From Desulfovibrio sp. (GTDB lineage Bacteria > Desulfobacterota > Desulfovibrionia > Desulfovibrionales > Desulfovibrionaceae): DNA of 35,801 nt. The notes under the pieces were generated by a model. That model was not told the DNA's origin, ran no database searches, and was given only the letters and a program-made list of their open reading frames with translations. The stretch covers positions 1 to 35,801 of the forward strand of contig JAFQNG010000041.1 in NCBI GenBank assembly GCA_017396005.1, read 5' to 3'. Shown piece by piece: positions 16,320 to 24,276 of the stretch (position 1 is its first letter; the number at the start of each line of letters is the position of its first letter). The position numbers and the translations under genes are program-made.

Positions 16320-17555
16320 ATGATCTGCCTCTCCTTTGCCCATCTGTCTCTGCCCGTATACCTGCGAGGCTGCACATCCCTGCCGCAGGAGATCCAGAAT
16401 TTTTTTGCAGCCTGGCCTTTCACGACAATACAGCCAGCAAGGGAGTATCCTCATGGTCCAAGCCTGACTATGGGTGCAGATGCCAAGGGTCGTGCTCTGT
16501 ATACCGTTGACGCGCCCTGGCTGCCCACACATTTTCAGGAAGACAGTCTGGCCTGTGCTCTGTGCAATCTCTCTATAGAAATGATCATCGCAGTATGCCG
16601 CGAGCACGGGCTGCTCTGCCTGCACGCGGCTGCGCTGCGTATGGGCAGGCATATGCCCCTCCTGCTGGGCAGCAATGGCGCGGGCAAGAGCAGCCTGGCG
16701 GCGCGCCTCATGGCCAACGGACATACAGGTTACGGTGACGACCTTGTGGGCATGAGCGGACAGGGCACTGCCCTTTCCTTCGGCATTGCCCCGCGTCTGC
16801 GCCTGCCCCTGCCGCCCTCCCCCACTCTGGCCGCTTTTGTCCATAGCTGCCAGGGCATCAGCGATGCCCGCTACTGCTACCTTGACCCGGCGTCCGTAGC
16901 TCTGGCCCGCCACGGAGAGGAAAAGCCTGTCAGTCACTGCATTCTTTTGCAGCGCCGTCAGGGGGCCGATGCCCGCTTACGCCCTCTCCCTCCACAGACA
17001 GCACTCCTGCGCTTGCTGCCGCGTTATATCATGCAGTGTGGAGAGGCCGCCCCTCTGCTGCAGCAGGCCGCGGCCCTGGCAGGGCGTCTGCCTGTGCTGC
17101 TCCTCCGCTATGACAGTGTGGATGCGGCGGCCGCCTGCCTGGAGCAGTATCTGGAGCTGTATGCTCCCATTGACCATGAAAACGCCCCCTGCATCGCGCT
17201 GTCAGAGGTCAGGCAAGCGGGTACCGGCCATGTGCCACTGCCGACAGGAAGAGGCGTCAGAAGGCGCCGTCCGGGAAAGGCCCCGGCACGTCAGCGCTGG
17301 CAGCAGCGCTCTGGTGTGCGCGTGCTCCGACACGGTAGGCAGCTTTTCCTGTCAGCCCCTGCCGGCAGTGCTCTGCATCGCCTTAATCCGCTGGGACAGG
17401 CCGTCTGGAGCCTGCTGGAAAGCCCTCTCAGCATGGCAGAAGCTGCAGGCTTGCTGGCCGAGGCCTTTCCAGGAACGGGCCGTGAACGCATCAGAAAGGA
17501 TACAGCCCGGCTGTTTCAGGACTTGTGCCTGGCCGGGCTGATTGTGGCTGTATAG
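16320..17555 (+). CDS. HPr-kinase-like / PqqD-like fusion protein
   Basis: This is a 411-residue two-domain protein. Residues about 90-290 resemble the HPr kinase/phosphorylase C-terminal fold. A P-loop GSNGAGKSS (117-125, Lys123) is preceded by LHAAALRM and followed by NGHTGYGDD (Asp140, Asp141), in the place of the GH-x-LVADD catalytic segment. A basic Arg-rich linker follows (about 305-330). Residues about 330-411 form a PqqD-like winged-helix domain (ALHRLNPLGQAVWSLLESP, then a C-terminal DLCLAGLI). PqqD domains bind leader peptides of ribosomal peptides and deliver them to modifying enzymes. HprK-related kinases with PqqD-type partners are known as small systems of unknown product. No peptide precursor, radical-SAM partner or HPr is nearby, and no function should be assumed. 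It is convergent with the DUF2333 gene. Confidence 0.78.
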   Translation: MICLSFAHLSLPVYLRGCTSLPQEIQNFFAAWPFTTIQPAREYPHGPSLTMGADAKGRALYTVDAPWLPTHFQEDSLACALCNLSIEMIIAVCREHGLLCLHAAALRMGRHMPLLLGSNGAGKSSLAARLMANGHTGYGDDLVGMSGQGTALSFGIAPRLRLPLPPSPTLAAFVHSCQGISDARYCYLDPASVALARHGEEKPVSHCILLQRRQGADARLRPLPPQTALLRLLPRYIMQCGEAAPLLQQAAALAGRLPVLLLRYDSVDAAAACLEQYLELYAPIDHENAPCIALSEVRQAGTGHVPLPTGRGVRRRRPGKAPARQRWQQRSGVRVLRHGRQLFLSAPAGSALHRLNPLGQAVWSLLESPLSMAEAAGLLAEAFPGTGRERIRKDTARLFQDLCLAGLIVAV

Positions 17556-17566
17556 CTGCTGACGAC

Positions 17567-18487
17567 TTACATGCGTATGCTGTCTCGCACGTCCTCCAGC
17601 CTGGCCTTGGCAAAAAGCAGGTAGGAGAGCACCAGCTCGCCCGAATTGACCGAAGATGTTATATAGAGTGGGTCATAGGTGCAGATGCGGTTGAGACAGT
17701 CCATGGCAGCGGCCAGATTTTCTTCATTGTTCTTGGCTTTAATCTCCGGGTAGAGCTCATAGAGGGTTCTGATGAAGTCGCGCAGTACAAGCACCATGCC
17801 TTGCACTTCGTAGATGCGGTTATCCAACTTGTAAAAAGGCAGACTCTGGGCGTCTTCCAACAGACCCAGGGCATAGCCCAGCAGATTTTCGCCGGTCACG
17901 GCCACAAAGGATGCGTAGAGATCGTCTGTACGACAGTTGTAAACTCCCTTGCCTGAATCCAGTGAAGCCTTGTACTCATCAAGCAGTTTCAGCCCCTTGG
18001 CATAGGTGCCTTCAGCAGAGGGAAAGATGAAGCTGCGCGGATCCATGACAAAGTTGTTGGTACGCGCGCGGTACAGGAATTCGCTCTCACGGTCACTGCC
18101 CCCAAGCTTGGCGATCTGGCTGGAATAGAGGTCGAGAAGGTACTTGGTGGCATTGTAGACGCCGTACTGCCGGTAGGCCCGGTTATCCAGTATATAGCGG
18201 TTGAAGATGATGTCATTGAAGGTCCAGCCAAAGGTGGAGTCCATCTCGCGTCGAAGCTGATGGGTTATGGCGTCCAGCAGTATCTTGCCTTTTTCGTTTT
18301 CGGTCAGCTTAGCCGTGTCTGTAGGCAGACTCACGCCTTGAGGAAAGGTAGTTCTATCCGTGGCAGCGTAGAGAGCCTGCAGGCCCCAGGCTGCCAGCAA
18401 AATGCCACATAAAAGACATACCTGAATGATCAGCGTCTTGAAGACTACGCGTGTTTTCAGCATGGTAGACAGTTCTGGCATTTTCAT
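17567..18487 (-). CDS. DUF2333 family membrane-anchored protein
   Basis: This 306-residue protein resembles DUF2333. An N-terminal membrane segment (about 17-40, FKTLIIQVCLLCGILLAAWG) is followed by a helical domain with the family-typical REMDSTFGWTFNDIIFNRYI and LDNRAYRQYGVY. The rest is soluble and helix-rich and probably faces the periplasm. No enzymatic motif is visible and the family has no established function. AAAGG lies 8 nt before the first ATG; a second ATG two codons later is less well spaced. The gene lies behind the terminator of ilvD, so it probably has its own promoter in the 90 bp between. I could not define that promoter. Confidence 0.78.
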   Translation of the reverse strand: MKMPELSTMLKTRVVFKTLIIQVCLLCGILLAAWGLQALYAATDRTTFPQGVSLPTDTAKLTENEKGKILLDAITHQLRREMDSTFGWTFNDIIFNRYILDNRAYRQYGVYNATKYLLDLYSSQIAKLGGSDRESEFLYRARTNNFVMDPRSFIFPSAEGTYAKGLKLLDEYKASLDSGKGVYNCRTDDLYASFVAVTGENLLGYALGLLEDAQSLPFYKLDNRIYEVQGMVLVLRDFIRTLYELYPEIKAKNNEENLAAAMDCLNRICTYDPLYITSSVNSGELVLSYLLFAKARLEDVRDSIRM

Positions 18488-18576
18488 GGGCTTTTCCTTT
18501 TCTGGTCACAAGGTGTATGCGATTATGCTGTCTGTATACATAAGACCATATGCCCCCAATGGAAGGGCCGTTCAAT

Positions 18577-18613
18577 AAAAAAGCTCCGGTCGGAAATCCA
18601 ACAGGAGCTTTTT
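18577..18613 (-). terminator. Rho-independent terminator of ilvD
   Basis: AAAAAAGCTCC (18577-18587) and GGAGCTTTTT (18604-18613) form a GC-capped stem. Read on the minus strand it is followed by six T. It sits 31 nt after the ilvD stop and separates ilvD from the DUF2333 gene. The symmetry would allow some function in both directions. Confidence 0.85.
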
Positions 18614-18643
18614 GCTGTAACCACAGGCAGACGCCCGCAGCGC

Positions 18644-20338
18644 TTATCTTGTCTGTATGTCTTCCTTGTAACGTCCGCCTGTGGCCGCAGAACTGACCAG
18701 CTTGGCGTAACGGCGCAGCACAGGATAGGGGCTCACCTTGACATGGGGCATATGGGCTGCACGGCGGCGGGCCAGCTCTTCTTCGTCTACTAGCAGGTCC
18801 AGCTTGCGGTTGGGGATGTCGATATGGATAATGTCACCCTCGCGTACCAGAGCAATGACGCCGCCGTCGGCTGCTTCAGGCGAAATATGCCCGATAGCTG
18901 CGCCATTTGTACCGCCGGAAAAACGCCCGTCAGTCAGCAGAGCCACATCCTTGCCCAGGCCCATTCCGGTAATAGCGGCTGTGGGCGAGAGCATTTCGCG
19001 CATGCCTGGCCCACCGCGCGGGCCTTCGTAGCGAATGACCACACCATCGCCGGGCTGAATCCTGCCGTCCAGAATGGCGCGCATGGCGTCTTCTTCGGTA
19101 TCGAAAACACGGGCTCGCACGTCACGGCACATCATTTCAGGAGCAACGGCCGATTGCTTGACCACTGCCCCCTCGGGGGCAAGAGTGCCACGCAATATGG
19201 CTATGCCGCCTTGCTTGGAATAAGCCTGCCCGATGGGGCGGATGACATCAGTGTTTTCAATACGGGCACCCAGGGCATTGAGGTTTTCCCCCACTGTTCT
19301 TCCGGTGACCGTAAGGCAGTCCTTATTGATGAGTTCCAGTTTGTCCAGCTCGGCCATGACTGCTGGTATGCCGCCGGCATTGTCCAGATCCACCATAAAA
19401 TGTTTGCCTGCCGGGGAAAGCTTGCAGAGATTGGGACTTTTGCGACTGAGCTCGTCAAAAATACCCAGGTCCATGTTCAGCCCAGCCTCGCCGAAAATGG
19501 CGGGCAGATGCAGTACGGTATTGGAAGAGCAGCCCAGGGCCATATCCACGGCCACAGCATTGGCCACAGCCTTGGGGGTCACAATATCCAGCGGGCGTAT
19601 ATTCTGCCTGAGCAGCTCCATGACCTGCATGCCCGCCTGTTTGGCCAGACGGGTGCGGGCAGCGCTCACCGCAGGGATGGTACCATTACCCGGCAGAGCC
19701 ACACCTATGGTCTCAGCCAGACAGTTCATGGAATTGGCCGTAAACATGCCCGCGCATGCCCCGCAGCCGGGACAAGCCCGTTCGGCCAGTCGTTCCAGGG
19801 CTTCTTCGCTCATGCTGCCACTGCGCACCTTGCCCACAGCCTCGAAAACTGTGATGAGGTCTCCTTTGTCCCCTCCTGCCAGATTGCCCGGCAGCATGGG
19901 GCCGCCTGAAACCAGCACTGAGGGCAGGTTCAGACGCATCATGGCCATCAGCATGCCCGGCACAGTCTTGTCGCAGTTGGGAATGAAAACCAGTGCGTCA
20001 AAAGCATGGGCCCTGGCCATGATTTCGATAGAGTCGGCAATGAATTCGCGCGAGGGCAGTGAAAAACGCATGCCCTCATGGTTCATGGCAATGCCATCGC
20101 AGACAGCGATAGCCGGAAATTCCAGGGGGGTTCCCCCAGCCATGCGTACCCCGGCCTTGACGGCGGCAGAAAGGGTATGCAGATGAATATGGCCCGGCAC
20201 CACCTCGTTGGCGGCATTGACCACACCGATGAGAGGGCGTTCCATTTCTTCCCGGGTCAGGCCCAGGGCATAGAGCAGAGAGCGGTGTGGAGCTTTCTCC
20301 AGCCCGCTTTTCATCTTGGAGCTGCGTTCGTCGTTCAT
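18644..20338 (-). CDS. ilvD: Dihydroxy-acid dehydratase
   Basis: IlvD dehydrates 2,3-dihydroxy-isovalerate and its methylvalerate analogue to the 2-oxo acids of valine and isoleucine synthesis. The 564-residue length is normal. Fe-S ligand candidates are Cys122 (NCDKTVPGM) and Cys195 ([19 protein letters not shown]). At the site where [2Fe-2S] enzymes carry a cysteine in TPCN, this protein has VPGH (residues 48-50 region), as in the oxygen-labile E. coli [4Fe-4S] enzyme. That suits an anaerobe. The start has AAGG about 8 nt upstream. A good promoter lies at 20389-20417 and a terminator at 18577-18613, so it is a single-gene unit. Confidence 0.97.
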   Translation of the reverse strand: MNDERSSKMKSGLEKAPHRSLLYALGLTREEMERPLIGVVNAANEVVPGHIHLHTLSAAVKAGVRMAGGTPLEFPAIAVCDGIAMNHEGMRFSLPSREFIADSIEIMARAHAFDALVFIPNCDKTVPGMLMAMMRLNLPSVLVSGGPMLPGNLAGGDKGDLITVFEAVGKVRSGSMSEEALERLAERACPGCGACAGMFTANSMNCLAETIGVALPGNGTIPAVSAARTRLAKQAGMQVMELLRQNIRPLDIVTPKAVANAVAVDMALGCSSNTVLHLPAIFGEAGLNMDLGIFDELSRKSPNLCKLSPAGKHFMVDLDNAGGIPAVMAELDKLELINKDCLTVTGRTVGENLNALGARIENTDVIRPIGQAYSKQGGIAILRGTLAPEGAVVKQSAVAPEMMCRDVRARVFDTEEDAMRAILDGRIQPGDGVVIRYEGPRGGPGMREMLSPTAAITGMGLGKDVALLTDGRFSGGTNGAAIGHISPEAADGGVIALVREGDIIHIDIPNRKLDLLVDEEELARRRAAHMPHVKVSPYPVLRRYAKLVSSAATGGRYKEDIQTR

Positions 20339-20388
20339 GGCGGCAACCTTTTTTCGGTAAGAATGAGTAAGGGCCTGCGCCCCTGCCT

Positions 20389-20417
20389 GTCATACGGTGA
20401 AAGAAGGCGCGTGTAAA
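20389..20417 (-). promoter_or_regulatory. Promoter of ilvD
   Basis: On the minus strand TTTACA (20412-20417), a 17 bp spacer and TATGAC (20389-20394) lie about 50 bp before the ilvD start. The short leader has no room for a branched-chain leader peptide and attenuator. Confidence 0.5.
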
Positions 20418-20428
20418 TACAGGGCCGC

Positions 20429-20457
20429 TTGAGACAGAGGCCAAAAAGGGCTAGATT
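20429..20457 (+). promoter_or_regulatory. Candidate promoter abutting the flippase start codon
   Basis: TTGAGA (20429-20434), a 17 bp spacer and TAGATT (20452-20457) directly adjoin the ATG at 20458. If used, transcription would begin near the second ATG at 20464. The spacer also contains AAAAAGGG, which could instead be the ribosome binding site of a longer transcript. Confidence 0.35.
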
Positions 20458-21999
20458 ATGGTCATGGCAAGCCCTACCCCTACTCTGGCCCGTCGTTATG
20501 CCTTCAAACTTCTGGCCAATATGGCTTCTGTGCCCGTTTATCTGGTCATGGAGGCCATACTACCGCGCGCTCTGGGGCCGCAGATGTACGGCAACTACAG
20601 TTTTGCCACCTCGCTTTTTCAGCAGATGTCCGGCTTTCTTGATATGGGTACCTCCACCTGTTTCTACAATGCCCTTTCCCGCCGCCAGCATGAGACCGGC
20701 CTAGCTGCCTTCTATCTGCGCATCTGCCTGGCTGTGGCCTGCGTCTGCCTGCTTGCTGCCTTACTGATGCAGATACCTGACATAGGCTCGCGTATTATGC
20801 CCGGGGTGCCGCTGTGGCTGGCACCGCTGGCCGCTGGCTGGGCCTTCCTCACCTGGTGGGGCCGGGTGCTGCGCTCCATGAACGATGCCCTAGGGGCCAC
20901 AGTGGCTTCAGAAATGCTGCGAACGCTCATTTCACTCCTGTCAGTGTTGTTCTTGGGGGGCCTCTTCTGGCTGCAAGCCCTGGACATACACAGCCTCTTT
21001 GTTCAGCAGTACCTTATGCTCGGGGCCATGGCCGTGGGCTTCTGGATGGTGAGCCGTTGTCACTGGCGTGCGCAGGACGTGCTGTTTACCCTGCAACTGA
21101 GTCGTGCCCATTACAGGGTCTACAGCCGCGAATTCTTCAATTACAGCCATCCGCTCTTTGTGCAGGCCCTGCTCTCCTTTGTCATGCTTACGGCCGAGCG
21201 CTGGCTTCTGCAGTGCTTTGACGGCAGCGCCGAGCAGGGTTTTTTTGCCCTGTCGCAAAAGGTCAGCATGGCCTGCTTCCTCTTTGTCTCAGCCATGACC
21301 CCCCTGGTCATGCGGGAACTTTCCATCGCCTGGGGCGCACAGGACCGTGAGGCCATGGGCCGCCTTCTGACGCGTTTTGCCCCCCTGCTCTATGTAATAG
21401 CGGCCTATTTTTCCTGTTTTACCCTGGCTGAAGGCGCGGCTCTTGTGCATATCTTTGGTGGGGCAGACTTTGCTGCCGCCATCCTGCCGGTGCAGATCAT
21501 GGCCCTCTATCCTCTGCATCAGGCCTACGGGCAGCTGGCAGGTTCGGTTTTTCACGCCACGGGCCGCACTCGCATACTGCGTAACATCACAGCCTTGGAA
21601 TGCCTGTACGGTTTTGCGACAGCCTGGTTTCTGCTGGCCCCGTCTCCTTTCTGGGGACTTGACCTGGGGGCCACGGGCTTGGCCGTCAAGACCGTAGCAG
21701 TACAGTGTCTGACTGTTAACCTCTATCTCTGGCTGGCCTCGCGTTTCATTCCGATATGTTTTTGGCGTAATCTTGCACATCAAATCTGGAGTCTGGGCCT
21801 ATTGTTAGGCTTGGCCTTTGCCTGTCGTCAGCTTACTCTGACTCTTGATCTGGGAGGTGTGACCTCGTTTTGGCGTTTTCTTTCCTGCGGCCTTATCTAC
21901 AGCCTGGCTGTGGCTGCCTGCTGCCTCGCCTGGCCGCAGGTGCTGGGCCTTTCCCGTCAGGATATGCGCGAATTGCGCACACGCTTCAGCCGCCAATGA
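20458..21999 (+). CDS. Wzx-like oligosaccharide flippase / polysaccharide transporter
   Basis: This is a 513-residue polytopic membrane protein of the MATE/Wzx (MOP) superfamily with about 12-14 hydrophobic segments. The opening (RRYAFKLLANMASVPVYLVM, then LGPQMYGNYSFATS, GFLDMGTSTCFYNALSR) is typical of flippases that move lipid-linked oligosaccharides across the inner membrane. The glycan is unknown. The surface-carbohydrate-type gene at 14382-16277 is the only related neighbour. AAAAAGGG lies 7 nt before the ATG at 20458. A second in-frame ATG (20464) coincides with the predicted start site of a TTGAGA-17-TAGATT promoter (20429-20457), so leaderless initiation there is an alternative. It diverges from ilvD. 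I saw no terminator after it. Confidence 0.82.
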   Translation: MVMASPTPTLARRYAFKLLANMASVPVYLVMEAILPRALGPQMYGNYSFATSLFQQMSGFLDMGTSTCFYNALSRRQHETGLAAFYLRICLAVACVCLLAALLMQIPDIGSRIMPGVPLWLAPLAAGWAFLTWWGRVLRSMNDALGATVASEMLRTLISLLSVLFLGGLFWLQALDIHSLFVQQYLMLGAMAVGFWMVSRCHWRAQDVLFTLQLSRAHYRVYSREFFNYSHPLFVQALLSFVMLTAERWLLQCFDGSAEQGFFALSQKVSMACFLFVSAMTPLVMRELSIAWGAQDREAMGRLLTRFAPLLYVIAAYFSCFTLAEGAALVHIFGGADFAAAILPVQIMALYPLHQAYGQLAGSVFHATGRTRILRNITALECLYGFATAWFLLAPSPFWGLDLGATGLAVKTVAVQCLTVNLYLWLASRFIPICFWRNLAHQIWSLGLLLGLAFACRQLTLTLDLGGVTSFWRFLSCGLIYSLAVAACCLAWPQVLGLSRQDMRELRTRFSRQ

Positions 22000-22097
22000 C
22001 GTCTTGCTTGATGGGTTGACAGCATAGCTATCAAAGGGAAGTTTCCTCGCTCTGGCAAGGGGCACACTGTCCTCCTCGGGTACAGCCATGCACTTAC

Positions 22098-22129
22098 TTG
22101 CATTCTTGTCGTGCCAGGGCTAGTATAAT
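22098..22129 (+). promoter_or_regulatory. Promoter of the thiSGHF operon
   Basis: TTGCAT (22098-22103), a 17 bp spacer and TAGTAT (22121-22126) overlap a consensus TATAAT (22124-22129). The leader to thiS is only about 18-20 nt and contains GGGAG. No TPP riboswitch core was found in 22000-22150. Confidence 0.55.
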
Positions 22130-22151
22130 AGGTCTGTACAGGGAGAATATG

Positions 22152-22352
22152 ATGCAACTCATTGTCAACGGTGAACCAGAACTTTGCCCTGATGCCCTGA
22201 GTGTAGCTGAGCTCCTGCGTTTGTGTGGGCATGAGCCCGGCCATGTGGTAGTAGAAGTAAACGGCCGCATTGTGCCGGCTGCGGCTTTTGGCTCTACCAC
22301 TCTGCAGGACGGCGAGCAGGTGGAAATCGTACAGTTTGTGGGCGGCGGCTAG
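22152..22352 (+). CDS. thiS: Sulfur carrier protein ThiS
   Basis: ThiS carries sulfur as a C-terminal thiocarboxylate for thiazole synthesis. It is a 66-residue ubiquitin-like protein beginning [10 protein letters not shown] and ending in the obligatory Gly-Gly ([10 protein letters not shown]), with the family-typical [10 protein letters not shown] strand. Two adjacent ATGs are possible at 22149 and 22152. The second is preferred because GGGAG is then 6 nt away. First gene of thiS-thiG-thiH-thiF. Confidence 0.95.
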   Translation: MQLIVNGEPELCPDALSVAELLRLCGHEPGHVVVEVNGRIVPAAAFGSTTLQDGEQVEIVQFVGGG

Positions 22353-22365
22353 GCTAGGAGGATAT

Positions 22366-23136
22366 ATGTCTGATCCCTTTGTACTAGGCGGTGTTACCCT
22401 CAAAAGCCGCCTTTTTATTGGCACTGGCAAGTACAGTGCCGACAGTCTCATTCCTGCCGTGGCAGAGGCTAGTGGGGCTGAGGTCATTACTGTGGCCATG
22501 CGCCGTGTGGAAAAAGGCCAGCAGGGCATTATGGGGCACATACCTGGGCACATGCGTCTTCTGCCCAACACGTCTGGGGCGCGCACAGCTGAAGAGGCCG
22601 TACGCCTGGCCCGCTTGGCCCGTGCGGCCGGCTGCGGTAACTGGATCAAGATAGAAGTCATTGCTGACACACGGCATCTGCTGCCAGATGGCTACGAAAC
22701 CGCAAAAGCTACGGAAACATTGGTCAGCGAAGGTTTTGTGGTGCTGCCCTATATCAACCCCGATCTCTATGTGGCTCGTGCCTGCGCCGAGGCCGGGGCT
22801 GCGGCTGTCATGCCCCTGGGTGCGCCCATCGGCACCAACAGGGGCCTGCGTACCCGCGAAATGATAGCCATCCTCATTGAAGAGATGGATGTGCCCATTA
22901 TTGTGGATGCGGGTATCGGTCGACCCTCACAGGCCTGTGAAGCTATGGAAATGGGAGCTGCTGCCTGCCTGGTGAATACGGCCATTGCATCAGCTGATGA
23001 TCCGGTGCGCATGGGTGCCGCTTTCAGAGCGGCCGTGCAGGCTGGCCGTGACGCATGGCTGTCCGGGGCGGGTGCTGTCAGAGCATGTGGGGCTGGGGCC
23101 CAGCCATCCTCACCCCTGACGGGCTTCTTACGCTAG
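22366..23136 (+). CDS. thiG: Thiazole synthase ThiG
   Basis: ThiG condenses 1-deoxy-xylulose-5-phosphate, dehydroglycine and ThiS-thiocarboxylate to the thiazole phosphate of thiamine. The 256-residue TIM barrel has the Schiff-base Lys95 (GNWIKIEVI), LFIGTGKY near 16-23, and the phosphate-binding loops [11 protein letters not shown] and [15 protein letters not shown] sits 5 nt before the ATG at 22366. The frame is open upstream into thiS, but that part is not homologous. The gene lies 13 bp after thiS and 8 bp before thiH. Confidence 0.97.
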   Translation: MSDPFVLGGVTLKSRLFIGTGKYSADSLIPAVAEASGAEVITVAMRRVEKGQQGIMGHIPGHMRLLPNTSGARTAEEAVRLARLARAAGCGNWIKIEVIADTRHLLPDGYETAKATETLVSEGFVVLPYINPDLYVARACAEAGAAAVMPLGAPIGTNRGLRTREMIAILIEEMDVPIIVDAGIGRPSQACEAMEMGAAACLVNTAIASADDPVRMGAAFRAAVQAGRDAWLSGAGAVRACGAGAQPSSPLTGFLR

Positions 23137-23144
23137 CAGGACCT

Positions 23145-24260
23145 ATGCAGAACTTTCAGGATTTTTTGCAGACTTGGCCTGCCCAACGCCGGTCCGCAGG
23201 TATTGCAGTTGCTACGACAGACAGAATACTGGCTGTGCTGGAAAAGGACAGTCTCACTCCACAGGATTTTTTGCTCCTGCTGTCTCCCTTGGCCCAGGAC
23301 TGTCTGGAAAGTATGGCACGCCGTGCCCATGACCTGACACTGCGTTATTTCGGCCGGGCTGTGAACATCTTCACCCCGTTCTATATCTCGGACGTCTGTA
23401 CCAATCAGTGCCGTTACTGTGGTTTCAATGCCAGAAATACACAGCCGCGCCGCCATCTTAATGCCGCAGAGATACTGGCCGAGGCCGGGGCCATTGCCGC
23501 ACAGGGCTTTCAGCATGTACTTTTGCTCACAGGGGACGCACGGCATCTCTCCTCACCCGAGTACATCGTCAGTGCGGTGCGGGATATAAAGCCTCTCTTC
23601 GCCTCAGTGGGCGTGGAAGTCTATGCCATGAACGAAGAGGAGTACCGCCTGCTGATTGATGCGGGTGTTGATTCCATGACCATGTTTCAGGAGACCTACA
23701 CGCCTGAACGCTACGCCTGGCTGCATCCGGCAGGCCCCAAGCGTGACTATGCTTGGAGACTGGCCGCGCCGGAACGCGCTGCCAGAGCTGGCATGCGCTC
23801 ACTGGGCATCGGTGCCCTGCTGGGGCTGGAGCCCTTTGAACAGGACGCCTTTGCTACAGGTCTGCACGCTTGGTGGCTGCAGCGCCATTGTCCTGGTGTG
23901 GAGCTGAGCGTATCCATCCCGCGTATCTGCCCGCACGAAGGCAGTTTTGTTGTGGAACATACTGTGGACGACAGGACTCTGGCCCAGTATGTCATGGCTC
24001 TGCGCTGTTTTCTGCCGCGCGCAGGTATTACCTGCTCCAGCCGTGAAAGTGCCTTCATGCGTGATCATCTGCTTGCTTTGGGCGTCACCCGTGTTTCGGC
24101 CGGGGTCTCTACGGCCGTGGGTGGTCGCGCTACTGAGGATTTGCACAATCCTGGTCAGTTTGAAATCTCCGACAGTCGTTCTCTCTTCCAGATGACGGCA
24201 GCACTGGCCGCCAGAGGTTATCAGGCTGTCATCAAGGACTGGGAAACGCCAATATTATAA
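23145..24260 (+). CDS. thiH: 2-iminoacetate (dehydroglycine) synthase ThiH
   Basis: ThiH is the radical-SAM tyrosine lyase that supplies dehydroglycine to ThiG, replacing the oxygen-dependent glycine oxidase ThiO. The 371-residue protein carries the cluster motif CTNQCRYCGF (Cys85, Cys89, Cys92), the GE-type segment LLLTGD, and the C-terminal ThiH/BATS-domain region. Its presence implies anaerobic thiazole synthesis. The start at 23145 is chosen for homology; AGGA lies 5 nt upstream. The longer frame to 23055 overlaps thiG. The next gene begins 16 bp downstream. Confidence 0.97.
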   Translation: MQNFQDFLQTWPAQRRSAGIAVATTDRILAVLEKDSLTPQDFLLLLSPLAQDCLESMARRAHDLTLRYFGRAVNIFTPFYISDVCTNQCRYCGFNARNTQPRRHLNAAEILAEAGAIAAQGFQHVLLLTGDARHLSSPEYIVSAVRDIKPLFASVGVEVYAMNEEEYRLLIDAGVDSMTMFQETYTPERYAWLHPAGPKRDYAWRLAAPERAARAGMRSLGIGALLGLEPFEQDAFATGLHAWWLQRHCPGVELSVSIPRICPHEGSFVVEHTVDDRTLAQYVMALRCFLPRAGITCSSRESAFMRDHLLALGVTRVSAGVSTAVGGRATEDLHNPGQFEISDSRSLFQMTAALAARGYQAVIKDWETPIL

Positions 24261-24276
24261 AGCATCCTGCACAGCC

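Noticed and set aside
18824-19909. 361-codon open frame on the plus strand
   Set aside because: Antisense shadow of ilvD. No ribosome binding site and no recognisable domain.
22000-22150. TPP riboswitch ahead of thiS
   Set aside because: The conserved core strings of the TPP aptamer are absent, and the promoter sits too close to thiS to leave room for one.
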